Of a DNA stretch of 64,000 bases, positions 43,530-54,200 are shown one piece after another; the first letter of the stretch is position 1; each line of letters starts with the position of its first letter. This DNA comes from Cercospora beticola. Taxonomy: Eukaryota; Ascomycota; Dothideomycetes; Mycosphaerellales; Mycosphaerellaceae. The stretch spans positions 1,736,001 to 1,800,000 of the forward strand of contig NC_088938.1 in the NCBI RefSeq assembly GCF_033473495.1, given 5' to 3'. Under the pieces are notes generated by a model that did no database searches, was not told the origin of the DNA, and was given only the letters and a program-made list of their open reading frames with translations. Made by a program: the position numbers and the translations under genes.

Positions 43530-44465
43530 ATGAAGGGAAAACGCAGCAAAACCTACCGGAAATTGATGCAAAAGTACCAGCTCACCTTCGACTTCCGCGA
43601 ACCCTACCAAGTCCTGCTCGACGCCGATCTCATCAAAGATGCTGCGCGATTCAAAATGTCACTGGGCAAGATGCTCGAATCCACCCTGCACGGAGAGATC
43701 AAACCCATGATCACCCAGTGCTGTATCCGACATCTCTACACTTCACCCGACGATCCACTGAAAGCATCGTGCATCGAAGTCGCAAAGCAGGCCGAGAGGC
43801 GAAGATGTGGGCACCACGAACTGCCTGAGCCACTAAGCGCCTTAGAATGCATTAACAGTGTGGTGGATCCGAAGGGAAGTGGCTTCAACAAGCACCGCTA
43901 CGTGGTGGCCAGTCAGGACGACCAGTTGCGGAGAAAGATGAGGACCATCGTAGGAGTGCCGCTGGTGTACATCAAGAGAAGCGTGATGATCCTCGAGCCG
44001 ATGGCCGATGTGAGCGAGGGCGTGAGGGAGAAGGAAGAGAAGGCGAAAGTAAAGGCTGGCTTGAGTGGGAGAAGAAGTGCAGGGAATCCCACTCCCGGCG
44101 AGAAGAGGAAGAGGGAGGAAGACGACGAGGACAGTGAGGCAGACGGAGCGCGAGGGACAGAGGCTGCACAGAAGAAAAAGCAAAAGCGAAAGGGACCGAA
44201 AGGCCCAAACCCACTGTCTGTCAAGAAATCAAAGAAAGATGCACAGCCAAACCTATCCCAAAAGCAGGACAGCGATGAGAAAACAATATTACAGAAGATG
44301 GTGAAAACCGATCCTCAGGCAGCGGAGAAAGTGGGCATGCACATCGCAGCAGACGGGAACTCAGAAGCTCCCAAAAAGCGCAAACGCAAGAGAAAGCCCA
44401 AGGATGCTGTAGATCATGGCGGCGTAGCATTAGGAACGATGGACGCCGGCAATGATAGTGACTGA
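43530..44465 (+). CDS. UTP23: Small-subunit processome protein Utp23 (PIN-like domain)
   Basis: Needed for 18S rRNA maturation in the nucleolus. A single exon of 311 residues. The start MKGKRSKTYRKLMQKYQLTF and FREPYQVLLDADLI, then MITQCCIRHLY, are characteristic of the Utp23/Fcf1 PIN-like family. The middle part carries a Cys/His set (CCIRHLY, CIEVAKQAERRRCGHHEL) fitting the zinc-binding site of Utp23. VASQDDQLRRKMR and GVPLVYIKRSVMILE follow. The C-terminal 120 residues are Lys/Arg/Glu-rich with several nuclear-localisation-like clusters. The upstream in-frame ATG at 43458 was rejected because family homology begins exactly at 43530. Confidence 0.93.
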   Translation: MKGKRSKTYRKLMQKYQLTFDFREPYQVLLDADLIKDAARFKMSLGKMLESTLHGEIKPMITQCCIRHLYTSPDDPLKASCIEVAKQAERRRCGHHELPEPLSALECINSVVDPKGSGFNKHRYVVASQDDQLRRKMRTIVGVPLVYIKRSVMILEPMADVSEGVREKEEKAKVKAGLSGRRSAGNPTPGEKRKREEDDEDSEADGARGTEAAQKKKQKRKGPKGPNPLSVKKSKKDAQPNLSQKQDSDEKTILQKMVKTDPQAAEKVGMHIAADGNSEAPKKRKRKRKPKDAVDHGGVALGTMDAGNDSD

Positions 44466-45258
44466 AGAAGTCGTACGAAGTGCTCTCATGCACCTAACTC
44501 CCTGGCGGGCCACGTCGCTCACACGAGCATACCGAGAACAGCCACACGCTTCATTCGGTATCCACTCCGACAAGAGATAGCCCGATTCGTCTTCGGCAGT
44601 CGAAGTGAGAATTTCCCGCGCGGATGCCAGATGTTCCAGGGATGCTGGCCAACTGGTAGCGCGAGTGAAGTGCAATCGCGGCCATTGCCCAAGCCATCAG
44701 TAAACGTCGCACAGAAGCTATAATATGCATGCGGTCGAAGCTGCAAAGTACTTGCAGCCATCGAACTGTTGTGCACTCTTGCGGCAGGCCAGCCTCACCC
44801 GAGACCGATGAATCCCATTCGAAGCTCGAACAAGAGCTCAGTCAACAAATTTATGCTGCAGCACACTTGTGACAGCATTGCAGACCTACCTCCTAGCTAT
44901 GTATAGTGTATGGCCAAGGCGACTCGGATGCCAGACCCGGTCTTAAGCTGGTGCCACCACGACGCCCCGAGAAAGTGGTGGACGTTGATCATTGCCTATT
45001 GACGACAATGCGCGGGGGGTTTCGTCGATGTTCCTTCGGTCCAACGTGCACTTTTACCGCTCCACGAAATCGTTATCCTGGGATCGCCAGATGCTTGCCA
45101 TATTCGAATCTGAAGACGACCGTCGCGTTGTGCTCAGTACACTCCCGATGCAAGCCTGACTTGCTCGTACCACTCCCCCTCCTTCGTGACCTTTGCCCAG
45201 CTCTTCCATTGCTTTCCAGCAGTTCTCTCTTTTTCTTTGTTCGCAATATACTATCAAT
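44466..45258. other. Intergenic region, about 0.8 kb
   Basis: Tandem plus-strand genes flank this stretch. Frames on the minus strand are short and unsupported. It should include the UTP23 terminator and the promoter of the MFS gene, which has a pyrimidine-rich tract at about 45175-45240. Confidence 0.4.
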
Positions 45259-47168
45259 ATGGCCGGGCACGACAGTAGGCTCCCTGCAGGCTACACATGG
45301 CGTTCTTCAACATGGTTCATCATGGCGTGCATCGCAACTGCACTTTTTCTCGGTATCATGAACTGTAAGATTGAAATGATACACGACACTGCTCACAAAT
45401 GCTACAGACAATTTTCTCTACAGCTACATTATCCCAATCCTACCAGTCATGCTTGAAAAGCGGCTCCACGTCGACGAATCGGAAACGCAGTCTGCTACGT
45501 CCCTTGTTCTCTCCGTCCACGCCTCTGTTGCAATGGTGACGGGTCCATTCGTCGGACACTTCGCAGATTTGATCCCCAGTCGGAAGCTCTCGCTACTCGT
45601 CGCCCTCGGAGTGCAGTTGGTCGGGACGATCATCATCATAGCATCGTTGTCGGGTAAGAAAAGCAGTGTACAACTTGCGAAGCAATAACTTGTCTTACCA
45701 GATATCTGCAGTGCCGGTCCTCGTCATCGGACGATCAATCCAAGCCATTGGTGGCAACGCAGCGTGGATAGTCGGGTTAGCCACCCTGGCAGAGACTGTT
45801 GGGAAAGAGAATACGGGCAAGGCTCTGGGGGCAGTCTCCTCGTTCTTTACTTCGGGCACTATGTTCGGATCGATGACTTCTGGATTCTTGCTACACTATG
45901 TTGGATACTGGGCTACATGGGCCGTAGCGATTGCTTCACTTACTGTTGACATGGTCATGCGGGCCGTCATGATTGAGAACAAGAAGGGAAGCGTCGATCA
46001 ACGTACAGCTCTCGACACCTCTCCGGGTGATATGGAAGCTGCACAGCCGAACAACGCTGCAGAAGAGGAAGTCAACGAGCGAAGGGCTCTCCTCAGATCC
46101 AACGCTTCCTCCGACACAGAATACCAATCGTTCCTCATGCCTCAAACGCCAAACGCCGGCGACAACGATGACGACCGGAACTTGTTCAACTCCACTCAGA
46201 ACTCCCGCCCCGACTTCCCCTCATCGTCTCCTTCGTCACCTCCACCAAGACAAGCACCCATTCCTTCCGCTCCACGCACCCCAGAAAATCTCTACAGATT
46301 CATTCTTACCAATCCTCGCGCCCTCACGGCGCTAGCAGCCCACGCCACTTCCGCCATCATAACCACCAGCATCGACACTACGCTTCCTCTCCACGCTCAA
46401 CGAACCTTCGACTGGAACTCCGCGCAGATCAGTCTCATGTTCCTCCTCCTACAGCTTCCATCTTTGATTCTGGCAACTTTCATGGGAATGCTCAAAGACC
46501 GAATCGGTGCAAAACATCTCACCAGCTTCGGCTTCCTAGCCCAATCCGCATCTCTTTGGGTTCTAGGTGCTGCAACACAGGATAGTGAGGTCGGAGGAAT
46601 GGCGGATGTGGTTTTTGGAAAAGAGACGAGAGAGAAGTACGCGGAGAAAATCACTTTGGTGGCTTTGGTAGCGATGGGAATCTTCAGGGCGTTTACGAGT
46701 GGAAGTGCGCTTTTGGAAATTACGAGTAAGTTGACCTTCTCATGATTTTGCCGTGAATATCTCGCTGACACTGTGGCCCGCGGAGATGTTATGAAATCTT
46801 TCCAGCCACCAATTATCAACCCTCCCGCTTCTTCATCCTCACCTCCCGAAGCTGGTAATACGGGCGATAAGGCAACAACGAAGAAGCCCAACAACAAAAT
46901 GTCTTCTGCGTTTTCTGTCACGAACTTCACCTGGAACCTGGGCATGCTCCTCGGACCCATCATTTCGGGTGTTTTGGTGGAGAAAGTGGGATATTACTAT
47001 ATGAACACGGGCATAGGTACGTCGCTCGGGTTCCCTTAATTTTCTATCAAGGGCGTAAATATGCAAGTTGGTAAAGTTAATGACTGACACTGAATTCACA
47101 CAGGTGGGATATCCACTGTCGTTGGAATATTGTCTGGTGTTTTCATGGGAGGAACGAAGCAAAATTAG
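45259..47168 (+). CDS. MFS transporter, DHA1/vesicular amine-type
   Basis: Five exons, 45259-45364, 45408-45653, 45712-46725, 46786-47016 and 47104-47168, give 553 residues with every junction in phase. The protein begins MAGHDSRLPAGYTWRSSTWF, and helix 1 runs into NYNFLYSYIIPILPVMLEKR. GHFADLIPSRK is the loop 2-3 signature of drug:proton antiporters and vesicular amine carriers. RSIQAIGGNAAWIVGLATLAE marks helix 4. The central loop is long, acidic and then Ser/Pro-rich (about residues 210-290). The second half has MLKDRIGAKHLTSFGF and ends in GILSGVFMGGTKQN. Possible roles are drug or metabolite efflux or vacuolar amine transport. Its 3' end is convergent with the PDI gene. Confidence 0.87.
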
Positions 47169-47439
47169 TATCATGGATCAAAAATATGCATTATTTGGAG
47201 CGTCTATCGTTTTCGTTGCGAGAAAGCGGCATCTAGCGGGGCTATTGAGGTTTCGCGGTGAACTGAAAAGTGTTGGGAAAATTTATGCACAAGGAACAAA
47301 ACAAATACTGCTGCAAATGAGAATTGAGCTGATTCCCGAGTATGCAAATTATTTACGTTGGCCCATGACCCGAGAACTCAGGAACAGAAAATGTAGCACA
47401 CCCCCAGAGCACTACTTTACTTTTGTCGTATCGCTAATC

Positions 47440-49029
47440 TTACAATTCATCATGTTCTTCCGCAGCATCACGCTTCTTGCCCGCTTCCTCCCCTTGCTTC
47501 ATGATCTTCTCATACTCCTCGTCGCTCACTTCCTCCATTTCGAACTCCATCCCCTCTGGCATCTGCGCCTTCAATTGCTCCTTCATCTTCTTCACTGCGT
47601 CTGACTCTGGTTCAACGTTATCTGGATCCGGCGCAGTCTCCTTCATTCTGACTTGATCCGGGTCCTCAATAACAACAGGTTCTGCAGGAAGTTCCGAAGC
47701 ATCAACGACGAGACCTTCGGGAAGCTTCTTCTTCGGCGAATCACCCATGCGGATAGCATCGATCCAGTCCTCGATCTTGGATTGGTGGAAGTCGGCAACG
47801 GTGTAATGGCGGACCCAGTCTCGCTTACCGTTGATAGCGATGATTTCGACCTTGTCCGAGGCGAGGTCCAGCTTGCTTCGTAAAGCAGGATTCTGAGCGT
47901 TGGCATGCGGGATCTGGTAGAAGGGGAAGAGTTTGCGTCCTTCGTATTTCTGTTGGATCTCGTTGAGGCTCTTGATGGCAAGGGTCGTGCCCTCTGATGA
48001 TGTGTCTTCTGGGAGCAGAGCCAGCACACATGTCCCTGCCTTGTCGTTAAGGCATTTGTGCTGAAGTGCCAGAGGATCGGCGAGTGATGCGATAGGTGTA
48101 GCTTCTGACTTAGGCGCGGCTGCTTTAGGGGTTGGCTTCGTCTCAGGTGTAGCAGTCTCGCCGGCTTCGCTCTCGGATGACTTCTGTGATGCAGACGACT
48201 TGGCAAACTTCGATGAAGAGCTGGCGTCCTTCTTCTTGTCGGAGCTGGTGGACTTCGTCTTCTTTTCCGACTTGGGTGGGTCTGGATTCGGCGTTGCGGC
48301 TTGCGACAGGAACTTGACAATCTTGTCTTTCTTCATCTCGCCATTGTATGTGACTGGATCCTTGCCATCTCCTGGTAGTAAGACAAGAGTAGGAAACTTC
48401 TCGACTTCGAAAGTCCCCACCGCTTCGGTCTCCTTGTCGCGGATCTGAGCCACATCTAGCCCACCAAGGAAGTCGACCGCCACAGCTTTGAGCGTCGGAC
48501 TCACTGGGCCTTTGTTGGTGAAAAGAATCGCTTTTGGACCCGTGCCTTCTGCCACCCACGCCGCATAGTCATCATCCTTCAGCCTCTTCACGTGGTTCGG
48601 AATCTGTTCAATCACAGCATCCACAATCGCTTTTGCGCTTCGAGCGCCTTGGTAATCTTGAATGATTGGTCTGCCCGGCTTCTTGCCTGGTTTTGCAATC
48701 TTCAAAGTCGGGAAACCTTGAACGCCCATTTGGCTGCATAGCTGCTTGTTCGGTTCTTCATCGCAGTTCACGGCCACGACTTTGGCCAGACCTGAAAGAG
48801 ATTTGGCCGCTTTTTCGTACGCAGGTTTGAGATTTTGGCAATGTCCACACCATGGAGCGTAGAACTCGACGATGCTCGTGTGATTCGACTTGTTGACTAT
48901 GTTGTTGAAAGACTTGCCATCAGCTTGGATTACTGGTGATGATTTGTCGTAGAAGGCGTTAGTGGCGGGTAGCAACAATGACGCTGCCGCTAGGGCGAGA
49001 GGAAGTGAGTTGACCATGGTTCTAGGCAA
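47440..49029 (-). CDS. Protein disulfide isomerase-like protein with HDEL retention signal
   Basis: An ER oxidoreductase for secretory-protein folding. A single exon of 529 residues. A signal peptide is present (hydrophobic run about residues 8-24, cleavage likely after TNA). One thioredoxin a-type domain has active site APWCGHC (Cys61 and Cys64) and cis-proline region QGFPTLKI. A second redox-inactive thioredoxin-like segment follows (about 145-250), then a Lys/Ser/Ala/Thr-rich linker (about 250-320), a third region, and an acidic tail ending in HDEL. One active a domain plus linker fits the Mpd1/P5-like class rather than canonical four-domain PDI. A second Met four codons in (49017) could be the real start; both give a signal peptide. 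Confidence 0.92.
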   Translation of the reverse strand: MPRTMVNSLPLALAAASLLLPATNAFYDKSSPVIQADGKSFNNIVNKSNHTSIVEFYAPWCGHCQNLKPAYEKAAKSLSGLAKVVAVNCDEEPNKQLCSQMGVQGFPTLKIAKPGKKPGRPIIQDYQGARSAKAIVDAVIEQIPNHVKRLKDDDYAAWVAEGTGPKAILFTNKGPVSPTLKAVAVDFLGGLDVAQIRDKETEAVGTFEVEKFPTLVLLPGDGKDPVTYNGEMKKDKIVKFLSQAATPNPDPPKSEKKTKSTSSDKKKDASSSSKFAKSSASQKSSESEAGETATPETKPTPKAAAPKSEATPIASLADPLALQHKCLNDKAGTCVLALLPEDTSSEGTTLAIKSLNEIQQKYEGRKLFPFYQIPHANAQNPALRSKLDLASDKVEIIAINGKRDWVRHYTVADFHQSKIEDWIDAIRMGDSPKKKLPEGLVVDASELPAEPVVIEDPDQVRMKETAPDPDNVEPESDAVKKMKEQLKAQMPEGMEFEMEEVSDEEYEKIMKQGEEAGKKRDAAEEHDEL

Positions 49030-49384
49030 TGTGTTGTGAACTGTGTAGGATTATCAGTTCACAATTGAGTTTTCATGTTCCAAAGAAGAGGTGTTCGTGT
49101 GTTCGTGTTCGATCCTGTCAAGGACAACTGTTCGAAGTCGACTGCCATTTCCATGAGGCTGGATCGAAGCTTCCCCCGCAGCTTTGATGCAGGGGCCACC
49201 TGCTATTTCTGGGATCGCCTTGCACGTGGCATTGCCGAACGCCGCTGTCACAATCGCATATGCTGTCATTCACTCTTTCACATGCTATTTAGCTTGTGTT
49301 GATCCGGCCAGAGTATACTCAGAGTACTCTTCGGCTGAATACGAGGACACCGACCGGACTGCGCACACCACCGACAATAACAAC
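49030..49384. promoter_or_regulatory. Divergent intergenic region between PDI and VTA1
   Basis: About 355 bp hold both promoters. No stress-element or TATA box could be named with confidence. No coding support. Confidence 0.4.
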
Positions 49385-50632
49385 ATGGCCGCCGCGTTAC
49401 CACCGAAGCTCAAGGCTGCCGCACCAGATGTAGGCCGATTTGCGACAAGAGCAGCTCAGCTGGAGAAGTTCAGGCCGATCGTGGCGTACTGGTGTATGTG
49501 AGCATTCAAGGAGTGATGCCGGCTACGCTGACCGGGACCAGGCGAATATTATATCCTACAGGCTATTCTCAGCCGTCAACTACACACCACCGACGAAGAA
49601 TGCACGACTTATGCTTTGGGGTTGATGGACAAGCTCGAAGCTTACAAGGCTGAGAATGCTACAAACGATGCAGTAGTAGACGATGTGGCAGCAAAGGCAT
49701 ACATCGAGAATTTTGCGCTCGAGACGTTCAGCCGGGGAGAAGACGCACAGAGGAACAACAAGGTTACGAAACAAACCGCAGATACATTTCAGGCATCGGC
49801 TACTTTTATGGACCTTTTGACAATATGGGGGCCATTGGAGACAGAATTTGCGGCGAAGAGCAAGTTTGCAAAGTTCCATGCTCTGCGAATAGCAAGAGCG
49901 ATCAAGGCCGGCGAGGACCCAAACGCTTCCAATCCTGTCATCGAGGAGCCACCTTCTGCACCACAAGCCCCAGTAGAGGATGATCTGGAGACACAGCTGA
50001 AGGCTTTGGAGAACGAGGAGAAGGCGTATCAGCCTCCGACAGTAGAAAGCGCACCCGACAGCAGGATACCTTCACGGCCCCAGTCGACATTCCAGACGAG
50101 TCCATTGGCGCAACCGACACTTCCCACGATAGACGTGCCTCCCACACAGCCTGCAGAACATGATGTATCGCCAATCGAGCCAGCAGACGTCAACAGCAGA
50201 GCAGGGTCAGTAGGCGGAGGGTACTTCCCAGCAGCGCCAGGAGAGCCATCCGGTCCAGGAGCGCCCATCGAACCTCCTCACATCTCATCGGACCCCGCAG
50301 ACTTCTACAACGCTCCTCAACTTCCACCAATTGCCCCTACCGCAGAAGACTTCGGCGGCCTCCCGCAAGGATCTGCGGCCTCAAGCCACGTTGCGCCTGC
50401 GCCACCAGCTGCCTTGCCAGCGTTCTCTCCTCCGCCCGCTGCGGTTCCGGTCGCGCCTGTACGCGCGCCTATTGCTGTCGGCCCTCCAGCAGGTGGTTAC
50501 AACACCGACGATGAGTCAATCATGGCCGCTCAGAAGCATGCAAAGTGGGCCATTTCCGCTCTCAATTTTGAGGACGTGGACACAGCAGTGAAGGAGCTGC
50601 GCATTGCCTTGAACAGCCTCGGTGCATCATGA
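49385..50632 (+). CDS. VTA1: Vacuolar protein sorting-associated protein Vta1 (LIP5)
   Basis: A cofactor that activates the AAA ATPase Vps4 for disassembly of ESCRT-III during multivesicular-body sorting. Two exons, 49385-49493 and 49542-50632, give 399 residues. The N-terminal tandem MIT-like domain begins MAAALPPKLKAAAPDVGRF and continues across the intron as YWCEYYILQAILS, then LGLMDKLEAYKAEN and ENFALETFSRGEDAQRNNKV. A long Pro/Ala-rich linker (about 150-340) is followed by the C-terminal VSL dimerisation domain (QKHAKWAISALNFEDVDTAV). Domain order and length are normal. Housekeeping gene, divergent from the PDI gene. Confidence 0.93.
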
Positions 50633-51238
50633 AGGAACGCAGTACCTTCAGTGTCTGGTAGCGTTTGCAAATGCCCAGGGGCGTGAGTAATGGCACAAAC
50701 GAAGAATTAAAAGAATGATGCAAGACTTGGGCCTGTTTCCAACAGTCTGGCGCACAGAAACTTCCCAGGAGCCCGTTGCCTAGCTGCAGAGCTTCGCAAC
50801 GGTACGACTGGTACGCAGCATATGCAAGCTACGTGTAGGTGGGTCGCGTGTCATTCTTGAGCGTGGCTGAGCTAGAAACATGTGAGATCAGCTTCAACCC
50901 GACAAGGTCACTGAGGCTGTGGATGGTAGTGGCTCACCTGGTGCTGTCCGTGGTCAGCATCCACAGTCGGTATCGAGACCCCGCAGCAGCTGCTTCTGTA
51001 CCATTAGTACTCTGGTCATCGATGTCAAAGGCGCATGGTGCTCACGGCTTGGCGAATAATAAGCACGCTTCGACCAGGATCGAAATGTGGGCCTGCGTCA
51101 GTTATCCGCAGCTGAAATGTTGTGTAACGTGAGCTAGAGGCTGGTCTGGTCCTACTCGCTCAAACATTTTCTCCGGCCTTCGTCTAGTGCACGATCATTG
51201 TCAGCTTCAGTACCTCAGCAGAAAGAATTTCTGGTGAA
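50633..51238. other. Intergenic region
   Basis: About 600 bp. One short frame (50839-51132) has no domain and no splice partner. The region should contain the promoter of the NACHT-ankyrin gene. Confidence 0.45.
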
Positions 51239-54200
51239 ATGGCAGATCCTCTTTCGATTGCCTCTGGTATTGCAGAGCTCATTACACTTGCCGACATCAT
51301 CATCGAAAGAACATATCGCTATATCAAGAACAGCAAGAATGCCACCAAAGATGCACAGAGGCTACTGCTCGAGATCCAGTCTTTCTCGGGTGTACTCCAC
51401 AGCTTACGCGTGCTCGAATTGCAAGTTGGCGAGCATGCTCTGCAAACGAAAATTGATCCTTTCCAGCGGCATCAATGCCATGAACTACTCGAGGAAATCA
51501 GAGACAAACTCAGTGAAGCTCCTCTATTTGCCAAGACGAAAACGCAGAAGATAGAGCGCACACTCAAGTGGCATTGGACGGCAGACCAGGCAAAGGACCT
51601 GTTCTCACAGATCGACCGCCACAGAGCATCGTTCAACCTTGTCACTTCTATGGAATCACTCGAAACCGTACTCAAACTCAGAGTTGAGCAAGGCAATGCG
51701 ATGAAAGAGTTAATTGATGTCAAAGCGATTCTTCTTCGGATCAAGCTTGACCAAGAGACGAATGAGATGCTAGACTTCTTCGGCACATTCGACTCGCAAG
51801 CAAACCACGCAACGAGCGTTTCGCTTAGGTCACCCGGCACTGGCCTGTGGCTGACAAGCAGCGAGGAATTTCAAAAATGGCAGGAGGAAAGAAATAGTAA
51901 ATTGTGGCTATCTGGCATACCTGGGGCCGGCAAGACCGTCTTGGCCGGATTATTGGTTCAGGAAATGCTCAACTGTCTCACACCATCGAAAGGGGGGGCA
52001 TTCCATTACTGCGACTACAAGAAGGCGAAGTCGGGAAACATCCAAAATATTCTAGCCAGCATTGTTGGCCAACTAGCGATGCAGAGCTCCGCATGTACTG
52101 CAATACTTCGTGGGGTCTACAAGCCGAGCGATAAAAATGTCACCTCTAGGACACTTCCACATGTGAAAGAGCTTATGGAGTTGCTGAAGAAGATGGCATT
52201 ACATTTTGGCGAAATTATGCTTGTTGTTGATGCTCTGGACGAATCTGAGGATCAGGAATACCTGAGCCGGACATTGCACGATCTTGTGAAGTCTCCCAAC
52301 TGCAACATCAAACTTGCTGCGCTCAGTCGCGACGAACAAGACATTCGACAGAATATGAGCGACTTCGACCACGTTTCTATCGCGGCGAGGAGCAGTGACC
52401 TCAGAATATTTGTTGCTGCAGAGATCGAGGAAAGAAGTCGGAATAGAAAGCTGCGCATCAGATCGCCAGGTCTAGAAGACGAAATTCTGGACTGCCTGAT
52501 AAATGGAGCGGATGGAATGTGAGTCTTCATTATTATCATGTGTTCAGCTGCACAACACGTCTCTTCTCATCCTAGTCTGGGCAGGAGCGTCACATAGCTG
52601 ACAGTCATTAGGTTTCGATGGGTTGTATGTCAAATGGACCACCTCTGTCAGCTGCCGACCGATGCCGCCCGAAGAAAAGCATTGAAAAGTCTGCCCCCTG
52701 ACTTAGAAACAACATACGAGCGTATTCTGGCACGGGTAGAGCAAGCTAACGAGCACACGAGGACTCTGGTTCGCAGAGTCCTCATGTGGCTCGTCCGAAG
52801 TCCAGATGATGAAAACAACCATGAGAAGACAAAGCATGATGGGGCTCGACTCTCCGCCGCAGCACTCTGTCAGGCCGTGTCGATCAACGTAGAAGACCGA
52901 GAGTTCGAGCACGATGCCGCTCCTGATGTTGAAGAGATACTTATATGTTGCAGCTCTCTAGTCCGCCTATCACACGATGGTCACTCCGTTGAACTGGCAC
53001 ATTTCACTGTGGAAGAGTATCTCCTCAACGTTACACAAGACATGGAATTTGGCAAGGGGGCCCTCCGGTTTCACACAGCTACAGCCAACGACTACAGACT
53101 TTCGACCTGCCTGACAATGTTACTAATGCGCCATTTTGATCACGCACTCATCGATGATAGCTCTATCGAGCTTCGAAGGATACAGCACCCCTTCTACCAT
53201 TACGCCGCTTTGTTGTGGCCCCGCTATTACAAGGCGACTTGTGATTCAAAACCTAACAGCCTAGCTCTGGAGCTATTCTCTCTAGAATCCACGGCCAACT
53301 TCCAAACTTGGGCACAATGTTATCTATATGGAACGCACAACTACCTCAGCTCCGGGATTCTCTCTGAGAATCTGTTAATGGTCCAACCAGGGCCTCTCCA
53401 CTTCGCCTGTTTATTCAGCTTTCCGTCACTCGTCACTGAGCTGATAGAACAAGAACAGGACGTCAATGGCTATAGTCTTATCGGTGTCCCATTGCACTGT
53501 GCAATGCTAGACAAATCCACCATTCTGAGCAGTCAATTCAGCCCCTTTGCGTATTTGCACATTCCCGAACCTGCAACTGAACGCTCCAAACGCGTGGTCT
53601 CCGCATTGTTGGGAGCAGGTGCGCAGAGGTCAGCTTTCTTACCCATCGAGGGCAAGGAGCTATGGTCAATGCTACGCATAGCATGCATGTCTGGCCATTT
53701 GGGCGTGTTGCTTGACCATGGGTACATGCCTGATCAGGAATCGCTCGATTCCTTGCTTGGATGTCACAATGAAGCCTGGTATCACGAGGCTACCGCTCAG
53801 CTGCAGTCACGGCATTTACAGCACATCGATGGCGACATTATCTCAAGACTTATGTCAAGATCTCGAAACGTACACAGCTCAGTCGTTGCGAAGCTTTTGC
53901 CCGATACAGGCGACACGACAGCCAAGAAATACATATCTGCTCTGCGCTACGCTGTGACAACTGATGACGTGGGCATAGTGAAAGAAATCCACAGTAGACA
54001 CGATCAAGGGTTGTCATATATGCTCGCCCTGGATTTTGCCAGCCGTCGTGACGATGACGAGCAAGGTATTGCGTGCACCTTGCTGAGGCTAGCGCTGAGG
54101 GAACAAGCCTTCAAAGTGGCCAACTTCCTCATCGATCAAGGTGCAAATATTCATGAACAGGACAGACATGGCGAGACACTCTTGGACGTATGCTGTATCG

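Noticed and set aside
47068..47604. 178-codon open frame on the plus strand after the vesicular-type MFS gene
   Set aside because: It overlaps the last MFS exon in another frame and the 3' end of the PDI gene; no family features.
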